NCBI GenBank assembly: GCA_029851415.1
Contig: CM056744.1
Coordinates: 119,382,838 to 119,446,837, forward strand
Length of the DNA: 64,000 bases
Direction of reading: 5' to 3'
Origin: Eretmocerus hayati
Lineage: Eukaryota; Arthropoda; Insecta; Hymenoptera; Aphelinidae
The translations under genes and the position numbers were made by a program. The notes beneath the pieces were generated by a model that was not told the DNA's origin, searched no databases, and saw only the letters and a list, made by a program, of their open reading frames with translations. Shown in pieces: positions 46,545 through 57,278 of the stretch (positions are counted from its first letter, which is position 1; every line of letters starts with the position of its first letter).

Positions 46545-47356
46545 ATGAGTGCTTTCCAAGTTGTGGCTTCTGTGTTACTTTTGACTTTGGCAGTCTTAGG
46601 CGCACCTCCGCAAGACGTCCAGAAGAAGGAGAATGGTAAGCTCAATCGTCAAATGAATATCTTGTAGAATCATCTGATATGCGGCAATTCAAGTAATTAT
46701 CCTTCAAACCATATTGAAAGCGAACTATTTTTGTGTTCTGAGAAGTTGATCTCGGCTTTAGGAGACTTGCATTTGGTCTTGGAGTACAATTTTTGAATTG
46801 GAGCAGATTTATGATAAAGCAGTGCGAGATACCTTGATTAGGAAGGATTATTCCATCATTTCCAAAGACCGCTCGTTGAAGTGTTCATTTTTTGCGGATT
46901 TTTTGCTAATTATCCATTTGGTCTAAAGATTTTGAATTTTTTCCAACCTTTTGTTGAATTAAACATAGTTATCTAGTGTTACTGAACATAACCGCGTCAG
47001 TATAATAAGAAGTAGTATGACTTGAGGAAGGACAAGTATGTGAATGAAATGTTTATTTTTCAGCTGATATTGTGCCGCCCAAAATTACGACTCAAGCTCC
47101 AAACTCGAGTAAGGACGATCTCAACAAAAATCCGGTTCCTGCACAGGAGCGAGAACAGCAATTTAATGTCACGAACCCTGACATCAAATCAGTAATTGAC
47201 TCTTTGAGAAATGCTTGGAATGAATTTTTAAAGGACTCATCGATTGATGCCCAAAAATTTCTAGATGATATGAATAAATTAATCTCTTCTCAAGGTTCAT
47301 CCAAACCTAATAATGTTTTTGAGGCTATTATCTCCCATCTGTTTGGTACTGAATGA
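46545..47356 (+). CDS. Small secreted protein without cysteines in its mature part, two exons (copy 1)
   Basis: Exon 1 (46545-46635) encodes MSAFQVVASVLLLTLAVLGA and PPQDVQKKEN, ending G|GTAAGC in phase 1. Exon 2 (47064-47356) follows TTTTTCAG and runs to TGA, giving 127 residues. The signal peptide is clear, with cleavage likely after LGA. The mature part is cysteine-free. It has a Pro/Asn/Lys/Gln-rich stretch, then a probable amphipathic helical region (SVIDSLRNAWNEFLKD, QKFLDDMNKLISS), and ends HLFGTE. AATAAA at 47471 is a likely polyadenylation signal. No family is recognised. A second copy of exon 1 at 63863 shows it belongs to a tandem family. A secreted lineage-specific product, for example of salivary, venom or haemolymph type, is possible; the tissue is unknown. 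Confidence 0.75.
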
Positions 47357-47761
47357 TTCTCATTCGGAGGAATCTAAGGTTTAAAATTGTCTCTCTCCGT
47401 CATTATAAAAAGAAATTATTTGTATTATTACGGCAGTATTGGAAATTGGAGTATTCGTGAGGATATGCGAAATAAAATGTGAATGGTTTGAACTATCGAA
47501 TTCTCAGTCAAGAAAAAAAGCACCCCTCCTCTTTACTTGAAACGATTCCTGTATGAACAGTTGATCTAATTGGCTTTCAAATAGATTTGATAGCTCAGTG
47601 GTGATGTTATATATCCCATAATACATACTGTATGATTATCAAGGTGGGCTGAATGATGGAAGTTCTCTTAAATTGTTACGCTTGGGGTCACATTTCTTGC
47701 CATTCTTTGTGTATCGATATGAAAACTATTCCACTGGACACTGAGAAATTAGATCTTGCCT

Positions 47762-47960
47762 TACAAGGAGAATCCAAGGGGTTCGGAAGCTGGATCTGGC
47801 TGAAATTCTGGGAATCATCTCTTTTTGGCACCAAAAGATGATACCCAGAGCCGCAGAGTCTTTCAAGCGTTTCCGAGCTACAGGCCACAACCCATGCATT
47901 ACGGTATACCTATATGAATGGGAGAATGGTATATATAGATATATACTGTAATGCAACTTG
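47762..47960. repeat. Partial foldback element (MITE family B-like)
   Basis: ACAAGGAGAATCCAAGGGGT at 47762 resembles the ACAAGG(G)GA ends of the 330-base family. ATTCTGGGAATCATC is opposed by GATGATACCCAGAG. The right half is lost or replaced by the element that ends at about 48063. Confidence 0.5.
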
Positions 47961-48063
47961 CTTGAAATTTCAGTCATCGGTGCTTGGAAAATTCAAGTAC
48001 GTTTTGAAAAAAAACTTCCAGTACTTTGCTTGAAATTTCAAGCAGAAATTTCTAACAGTGTAG
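47955..48063. repeat. Element end with GCTTGAAATTTCAAGC motifs and ACACTGTTAGAAATTT terminus
   Basis: GCTTGAAATTTCAAGC and fragments of it occur repeatedly, and the segment ends AAATTTCTAACAGTGTAG. The reverse complement of that end (CTACACTGTTAGAAATTT) closely matches the left end of the 2.6-kb element at 38.76 kb (CTACACTGTAAGAAATTT). So a related terminus here has a different subterminal motif. Confidence 0.5.
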
Positions 48064-48159
48064 TTCTGTTAATCTCCGAATTGTGAGTCATTAGTACGAA
48101 ACACTGCACCGAATATATGTGGAGGGTATGCCAAGGAACATATTTTGAATTGTAATCAG

Positions 48160-48226
48160 GGTGCATGTATCTTCGAGTGTTGCCTGATCAGAGAGTTGCA
48201 TTTTACCGAAGAGGAATGTGTTGGTG
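48160..48226 (+). pseudogene. Possible odorant-binding-protein-like exon
   Basis: Between AATCAG and a strong donor (GGTG|GTAAGT) lies a 67-base open stretch reading GACIFECCLIRELHFTEEECVG. The CxxxC followed by a hydrophobic helix resembles the second-helix region of insect odorant-binding proteins. No neighbouring exon with the remaining cysteines is recognisable, and the acceptor lacks a good pyrimidine tract. It may be an isolated relic or chance. Confidence 0.25.
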
Positions 48227-49365
48227 GTAAGTTTTCGAGAGAGAGGTTGACAATTCTCTTTTGTGTAAAAGTGTTGGGAGAATTCGAAGAAATTTCGGTC
48301 ATTGGTAAATCGGCAAATCCATTGCGCGCGTCTCTCGATAGTGGCGAATGGTCAGTTGCGGTCATTCCTATCTGAAAACATTGTCATTCCAACCGTGACT
48401 TGCTTAGTCGTTGGCGCATCATCATCAAGGCGAAGTTTATCGATGTTTGATCCCCGTGGTGCCGGCACCACTGAGGATTTTACAAGCGTGTTAGTGGTGC
48501 TTCGGAATCCATCTTGAGCTGATAGTTCTAGTGAAGATGTAAGATTCACTCTCCGGACACTTCGCTTCAGTACAATAGTTGGAGATGGATTTTTCGTCCC
48601 CTCTATAAGAAAATTTCAGAATTGTCAAGAAAATTCCAGATCGATTTGTTGAAATGCGTCAGAATGCGATTTGATAGAAGAAACATCTCTTTCTATCGTT
48701 TTTTAAGAGAATTTCTAGGGTGCCGTAAGAAACAGGGGCAATTTTGGAACCTACAAACCTTCGCTTTCTTCATACTTTAGGGTGAGAAAGTGGGAAAAAG
48801 TACTTTTGGGGCCATACCTGTAAAGGTCCGCTCCACCATGCTTAACCTTTTAGTCCCTTTGATGTCGTGATCCAACGGTTGAGCTACGGTCTTGAGGTCT
48901 TGTGGTATTCATTTGACCACCAGATACTTTGGAAAAGGTAGCTAGAACTTCCGTAGGTCCCTCTTAAGTGTGAAATTCAATGTCTTTCGATACTTGGGAA
49001 CATGAATGAGATGCGCCCGATTGAAAATTTTCAGAGAAATATGGCGCGGAAAGACCTGGGATGAGGCAAATTCTTCTCCATTGAGGAAAACTGAGTGAGT
49101 ATAGTTTTAGGTAAGACTGCGCTAAAAAATGTACGTGATCAGCGTGCAAATGAAGTGTGGTCTTCAGGTGTTTGTAGCTATGGGACTTGATTCTCGATGC
49201 CATTAAAATTGATAAATTTGTCCACCCTGATCCTGAACGAGGCTCACCGCGGCGCTTTGCACTCACGAGGGCTAGAAGAAAGGAATAACCACAGCGGATG
49301 AACGTGACATTTTGGTGCCTTTTCTGATGAATTTTCTTGGCCAACCTTTGATAAACTAATGACTA

Positions 49366-49696
49366 ACAAGGAGAGCATTAGGTCTGCGGAACACGGATCT
49401 TGATGAAACTCTGGGAGTCATCTTGTTTTGGTGAAAAATGGAGGTATCTTCAAGGGTTAAGTCCAATGGGCCTCCTATCCCGAGGTACAGCTATGGAGGT
49501 TAGCACTGATAGTATATCTATATATATCGCTTTTTAACATGGGCCTATATGGACAATGCTCATCTTCATGGCCGTATTTCGGGATAGGAGGCCCATTGGA
49601 CTTAACCCTTGGAGATACCTTCATTTTCCACCAAAACGAGATGATTCCCAGAGTTTCATCAAGATCCGTGTTCCGCAGACCTGATGCTCCCCTTGT
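49366..49696. mobile_element. Foldback MITE family B, copy 3
   Basis: ACAAGGAGAGCATTAGGTCT at the left mirrors AGACCTGATGCTCCCCTTGT at the right. The mirrored arms cover nearly the full 331 bases (GATCTTGATGAAACTCTGGG, AAGTCCAATGGGCCTCCTAT). The centre holds TATATCTATATATATCG and ACATGGGCCTATATGG. The 90- and 104-codon frames on opposite strands are by-products of the palindrome. Confidence 0.85.
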
Positions 49697-49849
49697 AAGC
49701 CAAGGAGAGCACAATAAATACATCGGAAATGACTTGAGCGATTTTTGCCCCGAGCGTTTTGAAGGTTTGTACAAGGTAGCGCACGTCATTTCAAAGTTTC
49801 CACAGAACTAATACTCATATAATAGGTGATTGTGGATTAGCGATATCTC

Positions 49850-50345
49850 CATGGTTGTTTACGCGTTTCACATTTTCGATGCGTGAACGTGAGAAATACC
49901 TGTGAAGATATTGTATCGCGCAATTAACTATCTGCAAACGCCAACGAGGAGGAAATTGGAACATGTGTTCTTCACATAACAGGACCACGTATCAAGGGAT
50001 CGATAGACATATTGATCGGTTACACACACAATCTCATGCTCATTCAAATTGAGATTAGAGGGGTGAATACTTTTATTGGAGAAAAAGGCCAAACCCAAAA
50101 TGTATTCTACATTTCATTCGTTCCAGTCGATATACTATATCTGAATTTACTCAAAGAGGTTATACTTTCCTCCATGGTTCTTCTGCAATCAGTTCTATAA
50201 TTTATAGTACACCAAAGTATGTTGATCAGGTTTGATTTTTGAAGCCTTCCAGATTTAATGTTTTGGAAAGGAGTTTTGACGGGATCAACGTAAAAAGCTT
50301 CAGAGACGTTCCGTGGCTCCACCAAATTGAACCGTGGTGAATAGT
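49850..50345. repeat. Second unit of the tandem duplication, left part
   Basis: The stretch 49855-49993 matches 43365-43500 (shared GCGT, ATATTGTAT, ACTATCTGC, ATGTGTTC.CACATAACA blocks). The stretch 50205-50335 matches 45560-45695 (AGGTTTGAT, TTGAAGC/TTGGAGGC, AGCTTCA, ACGTTCCGTGGCTCCACCAA). With the matching promoters at 46.3-46.5 and 63.6-63.86 kb this shows a duplicated unit of roughly 6.5 kb. The second copy is now interrupted by transposons. Confidence 0.65.
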
Positions 50346-50483
50346 TCTTAAATATTAGGCAATTATTGATGTGCTTTAGTAGGCGAATATGTAAATTCGC
50401 CAGCGTTAAAACTATAAAAATCGTCCTACTTCAGCAGGTACAGCTTTTGTATAATATTCTCGCTGATAAGCGTTTTTCATAGG

Positions 50484-51083
50484 GTCACGCAGTTTCCATG
50501 CAAGCTAAATTTTGTTCTAAAATCACGCGATTTCTCTTCGGATTTGAGGCTGGACCACGAGTTGTCGCACATTTATCACTGCCTAACAGAAGCGACAACT
50601 AGTCATCTAGACTAACTAGGAAGGGTCATCAAATTCGGGTCACGAATTTGGTGTAAACTTTGGGAATGATTTCCTTTTAGTGCCAAAAAGTGAAACCCAA
50701 AATCATAGACTCTAACGCTCAAACGTTTCTGAGTTACAGCCAAAGATATCAGCATTACAGGTGTACCTATAGAGTATAATTTTTAACACGGGCCCGTATG
50801 GACTATGATATTGACTAAAGATGTAGCTCAGGAACATTCGAGGGTTAGGGTCTATAATCTTGGGCTCCATCTTTTGGCACTAAAAGAAGACTATTTCCTA
50901 AGTTTCGGACAAATCCTTGATCCGGATGTAATGACCTGTCCTGGTGAATTCAAAGAGGCATATGGGCGTCGTTTGAGAACCAAGATGTGCCCATTATAGG
51001 TTAGGAGGCGTACCAGCGGCCAAGTCATTCGCATTTTTCTACAATACTATCATCATTTGTAATTTTGGCTAAAAGGCGAGTTG
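50484..51083. mobile_element. Left remnant of MITE family A plus a diverged family-B-like foldback
   Basis: GGGTCACGCAGTTTCCATGC, AAGCTAA at 50486 and GGCTAAAAGGCGAGTT at 51066 match the family-A layout. The right end GGGTTGCACGGCTACCGCAT lies at 63112, beyond the 12-kb element. Between 50625 and 50995 is a diverged 330-base foldback (GGTCATCAAATTCGGGTC mirrored near 50930, with ACACGGGCCCGTATGG at the centre). Confidence 0.55.
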
Positions 51084-51760
51084 TACTCTCTCAGCACGAA
51101 TCAGTCAGATTGTCATTGATTCTATGAGTATTAAAAACGTCACTGATTGAATCAGTAATTCTTTTTTTGCTCCAAAGGCCAGCTGAACATCAAATTCTCG
51201 AGAGTCATTACTACTGATTGAGTTAACTGACCGGATCAGTCCATATACACTGATTCATCAGTTATAATTGCTCCTGTATCGGTTAACTGATTGTCAGTCC
51301 ATATGGACTGATCCGGTCAGTTAGCGCTTAGAGTACTATTCGGCATAACTTCTTTTTCCTAGCATAAATACCCCGAGAATTTTACTGATGACACGGAACG
51401 TGTTATGACCTTTCATTTCGACGAGCGAGCTCCGAATTACTCCCTTCAAATTTTTCTCCATGTATTTCATTATTATAATACGTTTGGGAATGAATTTCCA
51501 GACCCATCTGTTCACTTCTCTTTTTTATTTTCGAGGATAGAGGGTCGAAATGTCAGTTCCGTGCATTGTTACATTTGAGTCATCCTTCTTAATATCGCCA
51601 ACTTTTGGGCCGCAGGTCACGGATTCTTTTGTAACTTTGGGTACATGTTGTACATCATGAAAGAAGGTGGGAAGCACATCAGTTTTTAGGCCCCGAAAGG
51701 GATCCGTGCAAGTTTAGCGGCCTATTTTCGTTTTTAAAATCCGCAAAAAATACGATCTTT

Positions 51761-51846
51761 GCATTTTTGATCGATTTTTCATAGGACCTGATTAAAAAAA
51801 TATTAATTTTTTTAATCAGGTCCTATGAAAAATCGATCAAAAATGC
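51761..51846. repeat. Perfect 40-bp inverted repeat (hairpin)
   Basis: The 40 bases 51761-51800 (GCATTTTTGATCGATTTTTC...) are matched without mismatch by the reverse complement at 51807-51846, leaving a six-base loop TATTAA. It lies in the part of the 12-kb element that is not mirrored on the right. Confidence 0.95.
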
Positions 51847-52275
51847 ACATGTTACAAATACACATTTCGACGTAAAAAAGCGGAACTTTTCGAAAAAATA
51901 CTCGCAGAATCGGAAAAGGGTAATTTAACCTTAAAAAGAGTAGTTTTTTGAAAAAAAAGTAACCTTTAGGGCCTCGGGGCCATCTTAAGCTCAAATCTAA
52001 CATTTTCATCGGATTACTCGTCGAATTTCTCGTCGAAAACCGTTGAGAACAAATTGGGATCTACTTGGGATGAGTGGCTCTGAATGAAATTCCAAGAGAA
52101 ATCGTCGAAAAGTGTCTTCACTCCTACTTACGCACGGTTATCATCTTCATACAGTGAGTTGCGGTCGAGGATCACGATTCGGCTGAATATATTTTCTGAC
52201 GTATTTTTGTCAAAGAAGATAAGTCAAGTTCGCGTGACACTTGTCAATCAGTAAAGTTTGAATCAGTAAACCACA

Positions 52276-53766
52276 TAAAGGACCCCGCTCCTTTAGATAG
52301 GAGATAGGATTTTGGCTTTCGGTTAATTTTGTCGGGGAAGAAATATGTTGTCAAGCACAAAATTCTGAACAAAAAGTTCAATGGGCTCGAAGACGGAAAA
52401 TGGCTAATTTTTTCAGTATAAATCAAATAAATACCAATAAATGGGAGGTTATGAGGTTATCTAGAACAACAACAAAGGCTTGTCTGCAGCGTTCGAATTT
52501 GAATTGTAAATGTACAATTTGAGTGTGATGTAGCTAAGAGGTCATCACTTTGGTAATTGAAACATTTTATCTGAAACCTTCGATACAAGAAGCAAATAAA
52601 TGCATGCAAAAAAGTGATAATGCGCGATTGACAAAGAAATCATAACGGCTTGTATTCTCAATAATTACATTTCATTTCAATCAAAGTAGCAGCTAACGCT
52701 GGAGCTGGATCATAAGGCTGTGCTGACTCGATGCAACGAGTATATGATCTTGAGAGCCCAGGTATGGGGCGGGAGCGGCTTTTTGACATCAACATCATCG
52801 CATATAGCATGAGGCTCGCGCTTTGAATAGTTGATAAAAGGTGTCCGATAGTGCATGGCTGCAATCAAATTATATGAGATGAATCAAAATTAATCTTGGA
52901 TCGCGTGAGACTAGTGTCTGCCAAATATTTCGAGGATATGGAGATCGAATCTCGTATTGACGTATCTCGAGATCATATCGCGTAAGAGGCTGCGGGGTCG
53001 AGAGCAAGCGACTATCAAAATCGAGCTCGAAAAGTCGAGTGGAGGCTATTTTTGAGGTATTTCAAGGTCGCTGAACACGAATATGACATTGCCTTGCCTC
53101 TTAATCGTGTTGCGTGGGCGGCTGCGGGGGCGGAGGCGCAAATTGACCGAGATCGAAGCTCGAGACTTGAGTAAGGGTGTTTTTGGGGTATTTTGGGGTC
53201 GCTAAGCACGAATTTGAGATCATCCAGCCTCCAAGTCATGTTGCGTGGGCGGTTGGGGGGGGGGGGTCGAGTAGAGGCACAAATTGACCAAGATTGGAGT
53301 TTGAGTGTTGAGTAGGGGTTGTTTTTGGAGTGTTTTGGCCTCGCTAAGCACGTATTTGAGATTACACAGCTCCCGAATCGTGTTGAATGGGTGGCTGCAA
53401 GAGCAAGGACGCGTGTTGAACTAGATAAAACTGGAAGAGCCGGCGGGGGGGGGGGGGTCCTTGATATCTCGAGATCACTGGACACAAATCTCAGATCACT
53501 CAGCCTCAGAACCGTATTGGGTGGGCGGCTGTGATGGTGAATTCGATGTAGTTTCCTGGCAATGATCATTTCCTGAGATAGAATCTGACCAGGATTGTAA
53601 GCCGAATTAAGGCATCGGGACCAGACCACGAGCATACGCCAAGTATCTCCTTTAACCGAGGGATCGAGCGATATCCTGTTTATCGAAATTCCGAATCGCT
53701 AGGTATGTAATCACAATTTTCGATCATGGAATAGGCCACAAATAGTTTCAGGCGTGAATCTGCAAG
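52276..53766. repeat. Left main arm of the long inverted repeat
   Basis: It mirrors 61395-62898. The proline-rich minus-strand frame at 53015-53635 appears again on the plus strand of the right arm (61538-61813 and 61834-62163). Homopolymer G tracts at 53257-53266 and 53445-53457 differ in length between arms, as expected from slippage after duplication. Confidence 0.8.
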
Positions 53767-54990
53767 AGAGTGGTGACTGCAAGGAGAATCGAGAGCTGAA
53801 TCTCTATTCTGGCCAATTTTCCAGGCGGAGTCTCATCTCATCATGCGCGAAGCATGACCACTTCACAACGACCATGACCAGAGCGTGATGTGATAGCAGC
53901 GGGATTGGGTAATGACTTAGGGAGTGTGATACTGAAATCTCAGCTCTGTAACCGGAAATCTTAAAAAGCACTCGATTCTCATATATTGACGGGCGAAAAT
54001 CACGCATACCACGAGCCTAAGCCAACTGTGTTTGTGGGATGGAGCACCGTGCAATATCGTAGGGATTCGAACTCTGATTCACTAGCTATGTGATCATAAT
54101 CCTCAATGACGGAATGGACTACAAATCATTGCGGGCGAGAATCTACGAGAGGGTGATGACTGCAAGAAGATTCAAGCGTTAGATCTCTATTTTGACTGTT
54201 TTTACAAGCGAAATCTGATCTCATGTACCGAGAAGCATGGTGACCATACAACCACCCAGAACTATTACATGATCCAATAGCCTAGGGATCAGGAGATATC
54301 CCAGGACGTGCGATTATGAAATCTTAACTCTGTGATCATAAATCTCGAGGAGGAGCCTATTCTCATAGATTTACGGGCGTGAATCTACTTCTCGATAGTA
54401 ACGGTTAGGGGATTTGAGTTTTCCCTTGCTGAATCTGGACATTCCCATGGGTTAAATCTGATCCCAAGTAGTGGGGTGACTTTCGTTATTCGGTCACCTT
54501 ACCACGAACCTAAGCATAGTGTGTTCAGTGGCCGAAAATTCGAGCAATATTCTGGGCACGGGAACTACGATCCTCTAGCTATGTGATCACAATTATTGAT
54601 AACGGAATGGACTACAAATCTTTTCGTGCGTGAATCTAGGAAAATGTGTTGACTGCAAGGAGATTCCAGCATCAAATCTCTATCCTGGCCATCTTTACAA
54701 GCAAAATCTGATCTCATGTATCGAGAAGCATGGTGACCATACAACGGCCCAGAACCAACAGGTGATCCAATAGCCTAGGCATCGGGAGATAACCTCGGAC
54801 GCCAGATTCTGAAATCCTAGCTATGTGGTCAAAAATTTCGAGAAGTATTCGATTCGAATACATTGGCGGACGTGAATCTACTACTCGATACTGACGGGTA
54901 GGAGATTCGAGTGTTCCTTTGCTGAATCTGGACATCCCCACGGATGAAATCTGATCCCAAGTCGTGGGAAGACTCACATTAAACTCACCT
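53690..54990. repeat. Tandem array of about 500-base units in the left arm
   Basis: CTAGCTATGTGATCA(T/C)AAT and GAATGGACTACAAATC recur at about 54080 and 54576, with a more diverged unit at about 53698. Each unit also carries GACTGCAAG(A/G)AGATTC and CTGATCTCATGTA(C/T)CGAGAA. One unit also occurs at 60890-61090 on the right, in direct orientation, beyond the LINE. Confidence 0.7.
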
Positions 54991-55054
54991 GATTATGCTA
55001 GTTCGGAGCGCTCGGAGTGCTCCTACCCCCAATTCTCTCTTTTCAAACGCAATG

Positions 55055-55057
<3 letters not shown>

Positions 55058-55131
<74 letters not shown>
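55058..55131. repeat. (GA)n microsatellite at the LINE 5' end
   Basis: About 37 uninterrupted AG units run up to the first base of the LINE (CCCCGTAGGGGG). The other side of the LINE, directly after its poly-A tail, resumes with GAGAGAGAGA (60785-60794). Reading frames of alternating Arg/Glu or Ser/Leu here are artefacts. Confidence 0.95.
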
Positions 55132-55133
<2 letters not shown>

Positions 55134-55385
55134 CCGTAGGGGGCTTTGGGTGTGACCTTAGGGTTGCACTTGGAGCTTGAGGGAGTGACGCCCCTCCGGA
55201 CCCGAGTCCTACACTTACACTAACACACACACTACACTCTACACGCACCATACTCACGCTTGCTCAAGCATTACACAGACATACCAACATTATACAGAAC
55301 ACGCATCACACAACACACCACACCCGTGCTGGTCTGGTCCGGGGTCGGCCAGCATGCGATTCCAGGCCCTGGAAGAAGAAAGAAG

Positions 55386-57278
55386 ATGATGTCCAGCATT
55401 GACGGCAAGAATTCCCCAAGTAAAGCGGGGCCCCATTCGGATCTTGGGGGGGGGGGGGGGCCCAACGATGCAAAACGCGCCACCAGTGGCACACTTGGCT
55501 GGTGGAATAACGCGTACAGCTACAAGCGATGGAAATACGCTGCAGGTGGAGGGTGCGGGAGAAAAAAACCTACGCCATGGAGAAGCTGAGCTCACCCCTA
55601 GCAGGAAGAGAAAGGGCCCGAGTGACGGAGCAGAGAAGCGAGTGCTCAAACAATCAAAGCTCACATTTCCTAGCCAACGAGGGATGAACGCGAAAGTTGC
55701 AGCAGAAGCACGAGAGGCGGCAGAGAAGCTGCTGAAGATCAACCCCGCTATCAGGATCCAGATCACGCAACCCAGCAACGAGGTTGATGACGCCGTCAAC
55801 TTGAGCTCAGACTCGAGCGAGTCTGACTCCACTATAGGGTCCCAGGGGAACGGAACAATCCTGACTCCTGAAAAGGGTTTGCTCGAGAGGGGAGTGCACG
55901 ATGAGGTGCCTGATAGGGTGAAGATTGACCACATCCCCTCAACCAGAGATGCGGCACGACAGAGGAGTGGAAACGAGGCAGGCGATCTCATGGGGAAATG
56001 GGAAGACCTGAAAACGTGCCGGGAAGAGACGGAGGAGAAGACATATCTCCTCCTCGAGCACTTCAACTTGGTTATAGGAATAGCCGAGTCTGTTTCCAGC
56101 AATCCAGAAGGGACCAAGGGTGACATCGAAGAGCTCAAGAAGATAGGCCACGCGCTCGAAGGCCTACTCGCGACAGACAAGGCGAAGCGGGCTGCTTTCG
56201 AGACAACGCTCCTCGAAACGGAAAAGACCCTGAAAGCGAGGGGGAATATGCAGCCTCCGGTCACAAGAAAACCGGCCGCGTCGGGTAGTGGCTTCCAGGG
56301 AAGGGGGGCAGGGAAACCGGAATCGCGACCGGGAAAACAACGCGGTTCGAAGGCGACGCGATACGGTCCTCCACCGGGAGGTCTCGGAACACCGCGCTCG
56401 ACATCAACGCCCAATCGGCCCGAGCAGAATGGGCCTTGGAAGGAAGTGGTGTCAAAGAAACAAGCGAGAAGGGCAAAGAAGAGCGGTAGATCGGACGATG
56501 CCGCCGGGAAGAAAGCGAAAATGAAGCCGAGAGGGTGAAGCCCGAAGCCGTCCTCGTTACGGCCAAACAAGGTGGGCTAACCTACGCAGACATGCTGCGC
56601 AGGATAAAAACGGATGACCTCGATGAAGAAGTGGGCTCCAAGGTCACGGGCATCCGCAAGACCCAAGAAGGCCAAGTCCTTCTTGAACTCAAGAAGGGCA
56701 CCGATGTCGCCGCCGTCAAGGCAGCCTTGGCACCAGTCGTCGGGCAAGAAGGAGCTGTCCACTGTCTAGCAAACAGCACGACCCTCGAGGTTCTCGGAGT
56801 CGACTACGATGTCGACATAATCAAGGTGCGGGATGCCCTCGCGAAGGCCCTACCAGAAAAGGAGAAGGGTGCCGTTGTAGTCAAGTCCATCCGGAGTGGC
56901 TACCGCGGCACCCAAACCGCTGTTGTCTCGATCGCAACGAGACTGGCCCACCATCTCCTCGACTGGAAGGAGCCAAAGGTTGGATGGGGCAGAGTCAGGA
57001 TCCGCGAGAAGGGTGGCATCCCACGGTGCTATAACTGCTTAGAGTACGGGCACAAGGCCTCGGGGTGCAAAAAAGAGAAGGCAGAGGAACGGAAACCAAA
57101 ACTCTGCTTCCAATGCGGCGAACCAGGGCACCTTGCTGCGATTTGCAAGGAAAAACCAAAATGCCTAAGCTGTGTGGCGATCGGGTCCAAATCTGACCAC
57201 AGATCTGGGGCCAGCAACTGCACTGCGTACCAGAAGGCAAGAACCACATATAGACGCAGGAAGGGAAGAAATGGCTAG
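55386..57278 (+). pseudogene. LINE ORF1 (gag-like, zinc knuckles), two frameshifts
   Basis: Translation starts at ATGATG (55386, MMSSIDGKNSPSK). A 15-base G-run (55446-55460) has slipped, and the frame continues one base over as PTMQNAPPVAHLAG..., to a stop at 56538. The next frame then takes over (…VLVTAKQGGLTYADMLRRIK) to TAG at 57278. Together this is about 630 residues, a normal length for an R1-clade ORF1. The C-terminal part has zinc knuckles CYNCLEYGHKASGC and CFQCGEPGHLAAIC and a third, looser one. The protein would coat the element RNA. The gag core (EVGSKVTGIRKTQEGQVLLE) precedes the knuckles. Confidence 0.85.

Noticed and set aside
48352..48549. 65-codon minus-strand Ser/Thr/Asp-rich frame
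   Set aside because: Could be an exon of a disordered protein, but it has no ATG, no clear acceptor and no partner exon.
53015..53635. 206-codon proline-rich minus-strand frame, mirrored at 61538-62163
   Set aside because: Present because the inverted-repeat arms are identical; low-complexity, broken at homopolymer tracts, no domain. A transposon protein cannot be excluded but is not supported.
54964..55257. Frames of alternating Arg-Glu or Ser-Leu
   Set aside because: Translation of the (GA)n tract next to the LINE.
55290..56570. 426-codon minus-strand frame
   Set aside because: Antisense shadow of LINE ORF1; the plus-strand frames contain the zinc knuckles and known motifs.
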